Source: Apostichopus japonicus (lineage: Eukaryota; Echinodermata; Holothuroidea; Aspidochirotida; Stichopodidae). Taken from it: a stretch of 64,000 nt of DNA. Location: contig NC_092575.1 of assembly GCF_037975245.1 (NCBI RefSeq), positions 22,502,841 to 22,566,840 of the forward strand. Reading direction: 5' to 3'. Each line of letters starts with the position of its first letter. Within the stretch, counting starts at the first letter, position 1. A model generated the notes under the pieces. The model did no database searches. It saw only the letters and a list, made by a program, of their open reading frames with translations, and was not told the DNA's origin. Shown piece after piece: positions 34,381 through 45,925 of the stretch. The translations under genes were made by a program, and so were the position numbers.

Positions 34381-34444
34381 GGTTGTAGGCATGGCAGAAG
34401 TGCTGAGGTTGTGAGGAGACAGGTAAGCAAGGAGCAAAGTAAAT
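34381..34444 (-). repeat. Solo DIRS-like terminal relic
   Basis: GGCATGGCAGAAGTGCTGAG, GTTGTGAGGAGACAGGTAAG, CAAGGAGCAAAGTAAAT. This end is close to full length and its donor-like core is intact. It shares the AGTGCTGAG-TTGTGAGGAGAC block with 36491-36550 and with 20176-20198, a subfamily. Confidence 0.65.
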
Positions 34445-34929
34445 TTTAATATAATGTACTGGTAGCTAAAAGTGGTTATCAAAGCCTTAAACTTTCCAAC
34501 ACAGATTGACCACATACTCTCTGGCAGAGACTGTTGGCAGTGTGGAATCTTTGTTTCAAGCACCCGCCAGACGCTTGTTTACCCAGTGGTGTTAACCTGA
34601 CAGGTTTAATACTGCAATCTGTCAAGGAATTTAGGTACTATCCACGAATGTTTCTTTTCATTTCTTTGTTTTCACATTGGGAAGGGGTGGGGGGGGGTTG
34701 TTGGTTCTTTTGGTTTCACTGTGCAGTCCCTATAGCTTTCTGTCAGGAGAGCCTCAAGAGTAACACTCAGCAGCAGTTTTAGGAAATAAATCAAGATATC
34801 AAAAGGATATGACATGTTTAGATTCCCTTTTCAATCTAGCAGTTTGGTATCTTCCATGTACTCTTAGAACAATGGAGAAAGGTCATGACCTCCTGAGAGC
34901 ACATTGTGGAAACTGAGTAAAGGAATATG

Positions 34930-35158
34930 AAGGAGGGTTGGGGGGGGAGTGACTGAGTGATTAAACATACCTAAACATTTGAAGGCACATACTGTATTAA
35001 AGTACATCTTAAATCATAAAATTCCACACACTCAGGATACCAAAATATGGAGGGGGGGGGGGGAGTGGATTAAACATACCTAAATATTTGAAGGCACATA
35101 CTGCATTACATTACATCTTAAATCATAAGATTCCACACACTCAGAACACCAAAATATG
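34930..35158. repeat. Tandem duplication of about 115 bp
   Basis: The two copies share ATTAAACATACCTAAA-ATT, TGAAGGCACATACTG, TACATCTTAAATCATAA, ATTCCACACACTCAG and CACCAAAATATGG, each preceded by a run of Gs. Divergence of roughly one in ten bases. Confidence 0.88.
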
Positions 35159-35473
35159 GCTGATGGCTCTGGCTAAAGTCAATTTCAGAGCATGACAGGA
35201 TTACTCCAACAACAGAGCACTGTAATTACTACTGCACAAGTACAATTTGTAAGAGGAGCATACTGTATATATATACTGTATATATATATTGTAGTATGGC
35301 TTGCATGCACATGACAACAACATGGTGAATCTAACAGTGCTACAAAATGTAAGACCTGGTGTGGATATTTGAAAGACAACGCAACTATCTGCATAATAAC
35401 TTAAAATGGGCAAAGCATACCCATTGAATTTAATATTGTGTTAAAGGTGAGGAGGAGGGGGACCTACTGCTAA

Positions 35474-35577
35474 TTAGGCTTCTAGACTGGACGCATAAGG
35501 TCAACCAGTTAGGCTCAAGACTGGATGCATAAGGACAACAAATTAGGCTTTAGACTGGATGCACAAGGACAACAAAT
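35474..35577. repeat. Three tandem copies of a 34-35-bp unit
   Basis: Units start TTAGGCT at 35474, 35509 and 35543 and share AGACTGGATGCATAAGGACA with few changes. Confidence 0.88.
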
Positions 35578-36016
35578 GAAGGTGGAAGGCAATTCTAATT
35601 AATGACCCCAAATCATCCTAATATGGCTCCCTAAATGACCTTTAACCTAAAGCTTGCTACTGTCCACATCACCACCATGAATGGGCCAGTCATCCTTGGT
35701 CAAATCTTCACTCATTCCTATACAGAGAGATTATATGCTATATTTGAAAAAACGAGGACACAAATTAACTTCTAGATGACCTATGACCTCAATTTTTTTA
35801 AATATCCACACATGGCACCACGTACAAAACTACTCTGCCAATATTTCAGAACAATCCATGAGAGATGCATGGATACTAAAGCACAAGCTGTTAATTGTGA
35901 CTTACAAGTAAACCTAGGTTTATATTTTTAACACATTTTGTAGTTCTACTTTACCAAATCAAAACATTTATCTGTCAAATATTTTAGGATTGCGAACCCT
36001 GTCAAACACTCCTTAC

Positions 36017-36079
36017 CTTTCCATCAGTTTCCTCTGTTGCGTCTACCTCCTCCCGATGCTCCTCAGTAAGGTCGGCCAT
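36017..36079 (-). CDS. First coding exon of the host gene (21 codons)
   Basis: ATG at 36079-36077 in context CAAGATGGC, preceded 12 bases upstream by an in-frame TAG, so this start is fixed. It encodes MADLTEEHREEV then DATEETDGK and stops at AAG/GTAAGG, phase 0. Seven of the first 20 residues are Glu. CAAGATGGC also matches the core of a YY1 site, a feature seen around initiators and start codons of many animal genes. The exon probably extends upstream as 5' UTR to about 36162, where TTTTATTTCTCAAG offers an acceptor. The plus-strand short frame at 35990-36196 overlaps by chance. Confidence 0.8.
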
Positions 36080-36162
36080 CTTGATTTTCTACGACAGCAG
36101 GTCTACGATGATCATGAAGGCTTCTCTCACAGTGGGAAGCGGACGACCTTGGCAGCATTCAG
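36080..36162 (-). promoter_or_regulatory. 5' UTR part of the first coding exon, with an in-frame uORF
   Basis: If the acceptor at 36163 is used, 83 bases of leader precede the start codon. ATG at 36115-36113 opens an 8-codon frame that ends with TAG at 36091-36089, nine bases before the main ATG and in the same frame. The short distance leaves little room for re-initiation, so it would be expected to reduce translation from the main start. Inference from sequence only. Confidence 0.45.
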
Positions 36163-36490
36163 CTTGAGAAATAAAAGACATTTAAACCAAAAGTGAGAAT
36201 CTCTCATGCTGTAACCCAAGTCCCACTTCATGGTATGATTTAAAGTTTTATTTTTATCCACATTTTTTGTATTCTGTACATGTATCTCAATGTAATGAAT
36301 AAACCTGACAGACAAAGTACAGAGAAGATTATTATTGACAATACAAGAAACTTTTTTATATACATTTGAAAAAAAGAATCTGTGATAAAAGTACCTTGTG
36401 AGCTACATTTCTGAGCCAGTGTTATATTTTTTAGGGGAAGGGGAGGAGGGGGGTGAAGAGGGAGGAAATGGGGCTTATGAAAACATTTGA

Positions 36491-36550
36491 GAGTTCGCTC
36501 TAGACTCGATAGAGTGAGAGTGCTGAGATTGTGAGGAGACAGGTAAATGG
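36491..36550 (-). repeat. Solo DIRS-like terminal relic
   Basis: AGAGTGCTGAGATTGTGAGG followed by AGACAGGTAAATGG. Close to the 34381 copy in its inner part. The outer end is lost after GGTAAATGG. Confidence 0.55.
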
Positions 36551-38881
36551 TTGTCACTGGTACAACCAGGTCACACTGTACCTATCTGGTACAAGTCTGA
36601 ACACCAAGTTTGGTTATTCAGACACATTTATCAAGAAAAAAATGACCAATATGTACACTGTAAGGAGAGATGTGTAGGTTTGGTGAATAAAACACCAGCT
36701 TTGGGGATAATACCAATCTTCATTTAACCTTTTTTTTAATCAATTTTACCTATCATTTTACCTATTATTACATGACCGAACAACCATTAAAAACTTTGCC
36801 TTGTTTAGCATTGAATGTAATGAACACACACACTACAACTACAGTAAACCTACAGTATTTTGTTAGCCTTTCTACTTTGCAGATACATGTAGATGGAAAC
36901 ATACAAAACACACATAGAATAGTAAAAGCAAAACAATTGAAGTAACTTGGCTTCTATGCAGACCTAAAATGAAATCAAACCCAAGTAATTTTTTGTTTTT
37001 TAATTGTAAAATTGAATGTTCTATTTTTGGTAGGTTACAGTAGATAATATACGTACATATATTACTGTCCATTTAATTGCACCCGCTGTATATTACCATG
37101 AATAATCTGTTTGCTCTGCAAGTTCCCAGACGATGTAGACCCAGGCTGACTCTGAGCCTTAAAAGAGGGAAAAGTAATGTGCTTGCACGCAACACTCTGC
37201 AGCTCTCAGAACAAGTGAAGAGGAAGTTGGATAAATGATGTTGGAATACCAAGAATCAGTCTCTTCCTCTCACATGCTAATGGTATCATCCTACCACAAA
37301 TGACTAAGGGGTCTACTGCCAGTAAAGTACTAAGACCTAAGCTTATTATGCAATTAAGTATTATGTATATTATATACACAGCTTGACAAAACACATCACA
37401 GAGTGTGTATGTAGGTCTAGGGTCATACGTACTGCAATATTGTATGCAAGATAATACGTACATGGTGTGTCACCAAGGAATTATTTATTATTCACATTTT
37501 GTTACTTAGCAGGGTTTTGCATTGCATGAATTTTGTTAGAATTATCATTTATACTGCAAATAACATGTTTCAGTGTCCAAATAAACTGCTTTACATAATA
37601 CCATGATACTGTATGCAGCAGCAATTTGCATATATCGTTAGCTACAGCACTGTTTGTGATACCAGACAGATGGTTCCTTTGTTTGATAAAGTTTGTTCAA
37701 GGTTTACCATGTATTAGAAGTACACTGGCAGGGAATAACTTTAGTGTTCATCTTTTGTATAGCAGTTTTGAAGCTCTGAACTTTGTCTCTCATAAAACAT
37801 TAATATTGTTCTTGTCTACAAAAACAGCTATACAGTAGATACATCTTACATCGGGGGGGGGGGGGGTGGAGAAAAATATTTCATGGGGAGGGGAAGGAGC
37901 AGCGAGGAAAATGTTTGAAGAAGACTAAATTCTCGGCAGATCCCTTACAGAAAACTAGCAAGCGTCCAAATCCCTTGTTCTAACTTGCTAGAAAATTTCC
38001 TCCAAGTGTATTGCACCAGTTTGCATTACAGATCAGTTATGACTATACTCATTGACAGCAGTGACAGTTTTGCTGCCAAAGTACAGCATGGTAAGGAGAT
38101 ATGCCTGTAAAATGTTGGCACTGTCATAAGCCGACAGTAAAGCCTGCAACTAGCTCATCTGTGCAACTGATACACTGAAAGTTATCATCAGGAAAAGATA
38201 GCTTTCAAGTTTGTGTTTCCCTTTCATCCAAACTGGAGAAAGATGGGGAACTTTATAGGGTACTTGTTATGAATTGGTGTGGACATGAGGGTGGTTGTTA
38301 GGTCTTACAACTGACCTCTTACATCTAATGTAAATATTGAAGAAGATAAAAAAATACAAAAAAACACTAGTGTTGGAAATGACCTTTAGATATAGAGCAC
38401 TGTTTGACAACTGATAGGCTGTCACTACTGCTGTACAATATTAATATTACTTATACAATAGTGACAGTACTTACTGTACATATTAGATACCACTAGTCTA
38501 TAAATTACCTTTTATTGGACAATTACTGCAGGACTGCAGGAATTGAATGCAAGGTTGATAAATACAATCTTTTGTTGCATTTTCATATCTTTGAGCAAAC
38601 CAACAAAATCAAAACGAAAGTTCATATAGAACGTTACTTTATGATTCGTGGAATAAAGTTTATATCACAATGCAGGGCAACACAATACAACACTTAACAA
38701 CGAAAACTCTATCAGTATTGCAAAACATTCCATGGATCTTGATATAACTATAGTATATATACTGTATTCCTATTAGCTTAAGGACACATTTAAGCTGTTT
38801 GTATATCCTTAATACTATATATAATACTATAGTAAACTCACCCCCCCCGCACCCCTCCCTTCCTCTGTTTCTCGTGTAGGT
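36551..38881. other. Gene-free DNA upstream of the first coding exon
   Basis: No exon recognised. G-run at 37852-37866. The words TACTGTA and TACAGTA are frequent here. Confidence 0.45.
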
Positions 38882-38889
38882 AAAACAAG

Positions 38890-39197
38890 TGGGCACATAG
38901 CCACACAGGGCTTAGTGGGGCCTTCCCAAACAAAATTTCATTATGTTTCAAAGGTATTAGCTCAATTCCAAAATAGGTAAGGTTGTATACAAACATGAAA
39001 GTGGAATGCAAATGATAGGGAAAAAGATGGCAAAGATTGCATCATTTGGCATCTTAGAAGCCCCCTGAGATTTAAGCAAACAATTCTCAAAGGGGAGGGG
39101 GACACCAACTCCCATTAGACCCCTCATCCAGGATGTTGATCCTCCTGCATTGATGTGCCCCCCCCCCCCCGAATCGGTTACTCTGGCTACGGGACTG
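38890..39197. mobile_element. Tentative degenerate hAT-type MITE
   Basis: The right end is TGGCTACGGGACTG, the inverse of CAGTCCCGTAGCCA. The left end is TGGGCACATAGCCA after AAAACAAG. Flanking 8-mers AAAACAAG and CAACCAAG match at six of eight positions. The inner GTAGCCA/ATAGCCA is shared with the 24318 element. The left terminus is worn, so the call is weak. Confidence 0.4.
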
Positions 39198-39205
39198 CAA
39201 CCAAG

Positions 39206-40485
39206 GTATAAACAGATTTACTGTCAATATTGCCTAGAAGTTACAGCTTGAATCGAGCTTGGACACTTTTAATCTTCTGGTATGATGCTTTAACATTTAG
39301 GATTAACAACATGTACTGGTCAGAATACATCAATTGATCAACAATTTCTTGATTCCCCTCCCCTCCCCAATCCCCCTTCCAGTCTCCCTTCCCCCATTAT
39401 CATGAAAGGGACCACTAAATTACAGTACTATAGGCATACATTTATAGATTTGAAGACGAAAAACTTAAGCACAAATTGCACATTATAAAAGTGTGGGGCA
39501 TGAAACTGTTGATGCTGTGCAAGCCACTGGATTTGGTAAATTATGTCAGGAATGACTGGTAAACTACAGTACGTTTAATACTACCCAGACTATAACGATC
39601 TATGTTACTGTAAGTTATACATTACAGTATTCTGTGCAGTACAGTAATGTGTGAAATTTGGCAATTGATGAATCTGAAGAGCAAACAAAGTTTTCAAGAT
39701 TTTTTTTCCAAGTAATGAATGAACAAACACATGATTGTGACCTTTGAAAGAGCAGAACCTACAATGTCGTGTTCAGAGCTGGAAAAAAAAGAAGGAAGCT
39801 TTTAATGTGAACCAGTAGAGTAGATTTTAAACAGTACATGTTGCCTCAAGCACCATGCATGGCAAATCATGGTTCAAGTACAGCACTGACCTTTCTGTGG
39901 TTTGTTGCAATAGTGTTACTGTTTCATACAGTAAGTTCAGATGTTTGATATCTAAAGGACTGAACACAGACATCAACAATTGGTTAGGCCCATTGCTGCT
40001 TCTATGCTCGGATATATACTGCACATGCTGTACAATCTTTGTAGACCTGTATATCCTGTACATAAGACAACACAATAGAAAACCTGCACAATAGTTGATC
40101 TCGATTGTCAAAGTGGGCCAGACATCATATTCCAAACAAGGACATTCCACGAGTTGGTTGAAGTTGAAATCTGACTTATGTCATTTACAGTACTAGACAA
40201 GTGAAATTGTGGGACAAGCTGCTTTAAACTGCACAGGAAGAATATAAATGCCAAATAACAACTAAAATAAAAACTAGCTTCTGGAGATATTTGTTAAGAA
40301 ATTTCCATGACATTTCCAAATACTCCATTTTCTCCAGGGAGAGCTGGTGAAATTATCTCACAGTCAGGACACTTGCTATGTCCAAGCAAATACATCTCCT
40401 ATACAATAGGTATACATGATCCAAGTACAGTACTGTGGTATTATCTCTGAGTAATTCTGAGTACTGTAATGTTATTGTATTATCC
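39206..40485. other. Gene-free DNA; no feature beyond short repeats
   Basis: C-rich runs at 39356-39396. Overlapping frames at 39827-40150 on both strands share no domain. Many TACTGTA/TACAGTA words. Confidence 0.45.
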
Positions 40486-41766
40486 ATCCATACTATATTA
40501 TTACCTATAGTGTTACTCCATTAGCCATCCATACTGTAAGTATTACCTATAGTGTTATTCCATTAGCCATCCATACTATACATATATATTATAACCTGTA
40601 GTGTTACTGCATTAGCCATCCATACTGTAAGTATTACCTATAGTGTTACTGCATTAGCCATCCATACTGTAAGTATTACCTATAGTGTTACTGCATTAGC
40701 CATCCATACTGTAAGTATTACCTATAGTGTTACTGCATTAGCCATCCATACTGTAAGTATTACCTATAGTGTTACTGCATTAGCCATCCATACTGTAAGT
40801 ATTACCTATAGTGTTACTGCATTAGCCATCCATACTGTAAGTATTACCTATAGTGTTACTGCATTAGCCATCCATACTGTAAGTATTACCTATAGTGTTA
40901 CTGCATTAGCCATCCATACTGTAAGTATTACCTATAGTGTTACTGCATTAGCCATCCATACTGTAAGTATTACCTATAGTGTTACTGCATTAGCCATCCA
41001 TACTGTTAGTATTACCCATAGTGTTACTGCATTAGCCATCCATACTGTAAGTATTACCCATAGTGTTACTGCATTAGCCATCCATACTGTATGTATTACC
41101 TATAGTGTTACTCCATTAGCCATCCATACTGTAGTATTACCTATAGTGTTACTCCATTAGCCATCCATACTGTAAGTATTACCTATAGTGTTACTCCATT
41201 AGCCATCCATACTGTAAGTATTACCTATAGTGTTACTGCATTAGCCATCCATACTGTAGGATTACCTATAGTGTTACTCCATTAGCCATCCATATACTGT
41301 AAGTATTACCTATAGTGTTACTCCATTAGCCATCCATACTGTAAGTATTACCTATAGTGTTACTGCATTAGCCATCCATACTATAGGATTACCTATAGTG
41401 TTACTCCATTAGCCATCCATATACTGTATATATCACCATAGTGTGACTGCATTATCAATCCATATAACCTGTAGTGTTACTGGATTATCCATCCATACTG
41501 TAGGATTACCTATAGTGTTACTCCATTAGCCATCCATATACTGTATATATCACCATAGTGTTACTGCATTATCAATCCATATAACCTGTAGTGTTACTGC
41601 ATTATCCATCCATACTGTAGTATTACCTGTAGTGTTACTCCATTAGCCATCCATATACTGTATATATCACCATAGTGTTACTGCATTATCCATCCATACT
41701 GTATTATTACCTATAGTGTTACTGCATTATCCATCCATACTGTAGTATTACCTGTAGTGTTACTGC
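40486..41766. repeat. 42-bp minisatellite, about 30 copies
   Basis: Unit: CATTAGCCATCCATACTGTA, then AGTATTACCTATAGTGTTACTG. From about 40613 to 41080 copies are almost identical at 42 bp. Flanking copies are more varied, with one-base deletions (ACTGTAGTATT) and a 6-7-copy 3' part with TATATATCACCATAGTG variants. The homogeneous core and ragged edges are the usual result of unequal exchange. The unit is 14 codons long and one plus-strand frame has no stop, but there is no ATG, so I do not call it coding. Confidence 0.95.
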
Positions 41767-44452
41767 ACCTAAATTGCACATGTACTTGATTGAATATTTT
41801 CAACTAAGTTTGATTTCCTTGAGGTGTATCACTATCTCAAAACTTGACAGCACCACACTGTGAGGGGTCGCAGGTGTCAGGCTAAAAGGAACCCCACACC
41901 TATCAAAGTAGAAGGGGGCCCTCCACTACATGTTTGTCATCAGAGTAATGAAACCCTAAGGCTAGCACTCTATAAATCTCTGGAAAAGTCAGTCTTTGAG
42001 GAAAACTTCTTCAAACACTGGAATTATCAGAACATTCACAATGCTACAGAAATTAAATTATGCACTAAAAATTGCCAACAGGCACAAAGGCCTTCTTTAG
42101 CTGTTGTAAAGGTCAAGCAAAGACCCTGTGGCTATGTACAGAACTACAGATGGCTACAATATTTTGAAATTGTCATCACAAAATGGCCTTTCCAATGATC
42201 TGTAACAATGTGTGAAGATTTACATGGAGAAAAGACCAGTCGAGTTCAAAATTGAGGTCAAAGCAAGTACTGTACATCCCAAAATAATTATTTTTTAGAG
42301 ATTCTCTATAGATCCAACCCAACCCCTCAATGTGCACAACACAAATTGAGCTGTGCAATGATGGGTGAGTAGGGGAGGATGGGGTTGGGGGGGGGGTTGG
42401 TGGGTAGTGTTCCTTGATGTGTAGATTCAAAGAATATGAACAACAGAGAACTTACAAAATATACCAAAATCATTTGGAATGAAAAGTTGGATGGTGAACT
42501 AAGTATGGTTTTGAAATTTGACATTTACGTAAGTAAGAGATGGACTGAAGACTGTCTCTACAGGAGTGTTATGAACAGTAATGTATGCTTGCACTAGACA
42601 GAGCTAGCTTCGTCATGCACTGAATCAAGAAGAAATAAAAGTCAACAAAATCCATTTCCATTTCCATTCGCAACAATTTTTCAAAGCAACTAATAAACTA
42701 AAGGTACTGTGGATAGTTGATGAGGCATTCGTTCCGAGTTTACTTATATACTGAGCTGCAATATTCAGCTGTTTTTTTTTTTCTTTCTTTGGCTGGTTCA
42801 CCAAAAGTTCAAAATGTTGCTATTTTTGCCGCTAATTGATATCTAACTACAATGTAACATAATAAAGTACATAAAATACGTCAATCATATTTTTAATGAA
42901 TTACATCTGACAGACAGACAATGCAGGCAAGCTGCCAGCAGGATTCCAACACAGACTCTTGCTATAGTTACATAACAGAACTACTGTACCAAGCCACTCT
43001 TTGTGTACATTCATTGTCATCGTTAACGATGCAACACCCTTACTCAATAGTACTGACTTCCATATTTACCTCATTCTTTAAATTTAACTTTGACATCTTT
43101 GCAACACAGACATCCAAAAACGTCACAATAAGGTATAACAAGTTAACAGTATCACCAACAGTACCTACAGTGTGCTAGTACAACACAGAACTCAACAAGT
43201 GTGAAGTGGGTTGGCCACATTCTAATGCATGAGTAACTCCACAGAAAATAAATGATTACGTCATTGCCAGTCAAAACAGCTGGTTAACTATTCTGTTGGT
43301 TGTCTATTTGTACATACATGTATGCAGTCCTTTGAATATTGTATTAAGTAGTCATATGGCTACGGAACAAAGAGATTGTCTGGTGTTCAGTGACTAAGGG
43401 AAAAATCAACTACTTTCTGTTTAGTTGATTCCAGAACTATTTTGATTTATATATGTACTGTATGCATGTATGTAAATTAACAGTAAATATGAAATTAAGT
43501 GAAATATATAAACAAAGTTTGAATACTTTTGTGAATATAATTTCACACTAGTACAAGCACTGTACTGTACATGTAATAATTACCACAGGGTCTTAGGATT
43601 TAAAGAAAGAGTGAACAGATATTGTACAGTAGGTATGAATCACAACAGTACAACAGTCTAAGAGGTTGATAGCAAATGTATATGTAAGCTTTGGTCAGGT
43701 TGCGGGAAAGAGGGGGAAGGCGAGGGTGATGTGAAGGTACTGTAGGGTGAGGTGAGGTGACACAAAGGTGAGGCACTGAGGCAGATGTAAGTTTCTGTAT
43801 CTGCATTCCATTACATTTTCCTGTAAAGTTATTAAAAGGCCTCAACTTTCCAAAATTATGTCAAATTCTGCATCAAGCTACCCAAGCCCACCCCACACTT
43901 CACCCTCCAAACTTTGCAGGATATGGGACAAAATCCAGTTCCTTGTGGTCTCAGGATTTCTATCCATCACCATCTCAACTTCCAACAAAATCCACAATTA
44001 TGAATTATCTCACTCCAGGTGCTGTCAGCTGTCAATGGATCTCCTACAAGCATTTCAAATTGTAATGATATCAGGGCAAACCTATGAGGAATTATAAGGA
44101 TTTTTTCATACTGTATGTATGACCGCTTCAAAGCATTTGTACTGGCAGTATGAGTACAGTATCCCGTTCCTATATTAGGTAAAAGTTTGGAACGATTTCA
44201 AACTGACAGTATGCATTTCAAGGCATCCATATACTGTATACGAGGACAGTAGAGAGAGGTATAAGCGTTAGAAAGTTGTCCCGACTGACTGACTCCCTCC
44301 GTCCAATTATCCACACCCTCGTTAGGAAGTATCCACAGGAAATGTTTGTGAATGCTATATGTTAAGGAAGTGTACATTCTTTTGTCCATGGAAATGCACT
44401 TTACTTAATTGGATACATCCTTACAATGTTGCCCAACTGTGGAAAGAAGGCG
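41767..44452. other. Gene-free DNA
   Basis: No exon recognised. G-run at 42388-42396. A 112-residue plus frame at 41860-42198 has no known domain and no start or splice evidence. At about 44310-44345, CCAATTATCCACACCCTCG, AGGAAGTATCCACAGGAAAT resemble 22255-22300 and may be another worn fragment of the same non-autonomous element. Confidence 0.45.
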
Positions 44453-44690
44453 CTCACTCGCTGCATTCACGAACATTCATTGAACTTTGACCTCGGAATT
44501 GATTAATATTGATATTCACTTTGATTTGACTGTTTTTCTTAGCTCACTCACTGCATTCACGAACATTAAATTTAACTTTGACCTCAGAATTGATAAAGAT
44601 TCACCTTGGTTTGACTTTTTTTCTTAAGTTTTAATTGTTTAATATTTCATTCACCTTTGACATCTGAATTGATGAATATTCATTTTACTG
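44453..44690. repeat. 90-bp tandem duplication with a decayed third copy
   Basis: CTCACTCGCTGCATTCACGA at 44453 recurs at 44543 as CTCACTCACTGCATTCACGA. Both copies continue with ACTTTGACCTC-GAATTGAT and a T-rich end. A third, shorter copy follows from about 44640 (TTCATTCACCTTTGACATC). Confidence 0.85.
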
Positions 44691-45626
44691 ATGTAAATTA
44701 CCGTATCAGTGTCATATTCTAGAAATTGACTAGAAATCCATTGATTTGTGTCTTTCTTGATCCAGACCAACCATGGAAAAAAGGTATGGTACTGTACATT
44801 GCACAATCAGCTGGTTATCTTCTTGATTGGCTTATCCAACCTCAAAATGAGACCAACGTACCGTAATGCACTTCTCTGCATAAACTTTCACATGTTAGTC
44901 AATATGTAGACGAAATGGATTTTTGTTTTGTTTCAAATATGTATGATAAAAATTTATTTCAACAAAATTAATATTTAGACCACATCTAGATAGTTAATGG
45001 ACGGCCCTATATCACAGAGAAAGAATACATTATTACATAGCAGGAGAGCACAAACATACAAATTTAAACGATTAAATATTGTCCACAACAAAGCCCTGGG
45101 AAACATCAATTTGGCAAATTTTGTTGTTATGTTTAATGCCACATAGAAATCATGAGGTTGCTTAGCAACTGTACGTATCAGTCAGTTGTACTTAATTCAG
45201 GTGGTAAAGATCTCTCGCACAATGTTAAAATGAAAACCTCTCACAATATGCCACAACTGAGGTGACAAGGACCACATATTGTCAACACCCTGCCTGGTAA
45301 GAAGATCATTCATAGCAAACTTGTACTTTAACTGTGCACCTGAGCTAAATTGACAATATTTAACAAGATTCGAACAAAATATGAAGAAAGCCTGTCAGGG
45401 TATTTTTGTGAAACTTTTGACATCATACTTGAATGTTTTTTAAAATTATCATATGTTTCGGTTTCATACAAACTTTTCCAGCCTTTTGATTTAGTGATGT
45501 CACTGGTTATTTTTTTTAATTTTTTTTTTAACTTACTGAAATAAATGTTGAATAAAGCAAAATACAATAGCATCATGGGTACTGTATAGTTTCATGTTTG
45601 CTTCAAAGCATGTGTACTGACAGTGT

Positions 45627-45925
45627 GAGTACAGTAGTATGAATATGTATGAGTACAGTAGTATGAATATGTATGAGTACAGTAGCATGAATATGTATGA
45701 GTACAGTAATATGAACATGTTTGAGTACGGTAGTATGAATATGTATGAGTACAGTAGTATGAATATGTATGAGTACAGTAATATGCCTATGTATGAGTAC
45801 AGTAATATGAACATGTATGAGTACTGTACGTATGAATATGTATGAGTACAGTAGTATGAATATGAGTATGAAAATATGAGTACAGTAGTATGAATGTATT
45901 CATGAGTATAGTAGTATGAATATGT
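45627..45925. repeat. 24-bp minisatellite, about 12 copies
   Basis: Unit GAGTACAGTAGTATGAATAT followed by GTAT. Because 24 is a multiple of three, the plus strand reads an eight-residue repeat (MNMYEYSS) for 68 codons, and the minus strand another. No flanking splice site or promoter, so this is a consequence of the repeat. Confidence 0.93.

Noticed and set aside
36240-36330. Polyadenylation signal AATAAA on the plus strand as a gene end
   Set aside because: No plus-strand gene precedes it. AATAAA is common by chance in AT-rich DNA.
40486-41766. CRISPR-like array
   Set aside because: Units are contiguous 42-bp tandem copies without unique spacers, in animal DNA. It is a minisatellite.
45533-45845. 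Repeat proteins MNMYEYSS (plus) and YSYIFILL (minus)
   Set aside because: Direct products of a 24-bp minisatellite whose period is a multiple of three. Nothing else supports a gene.
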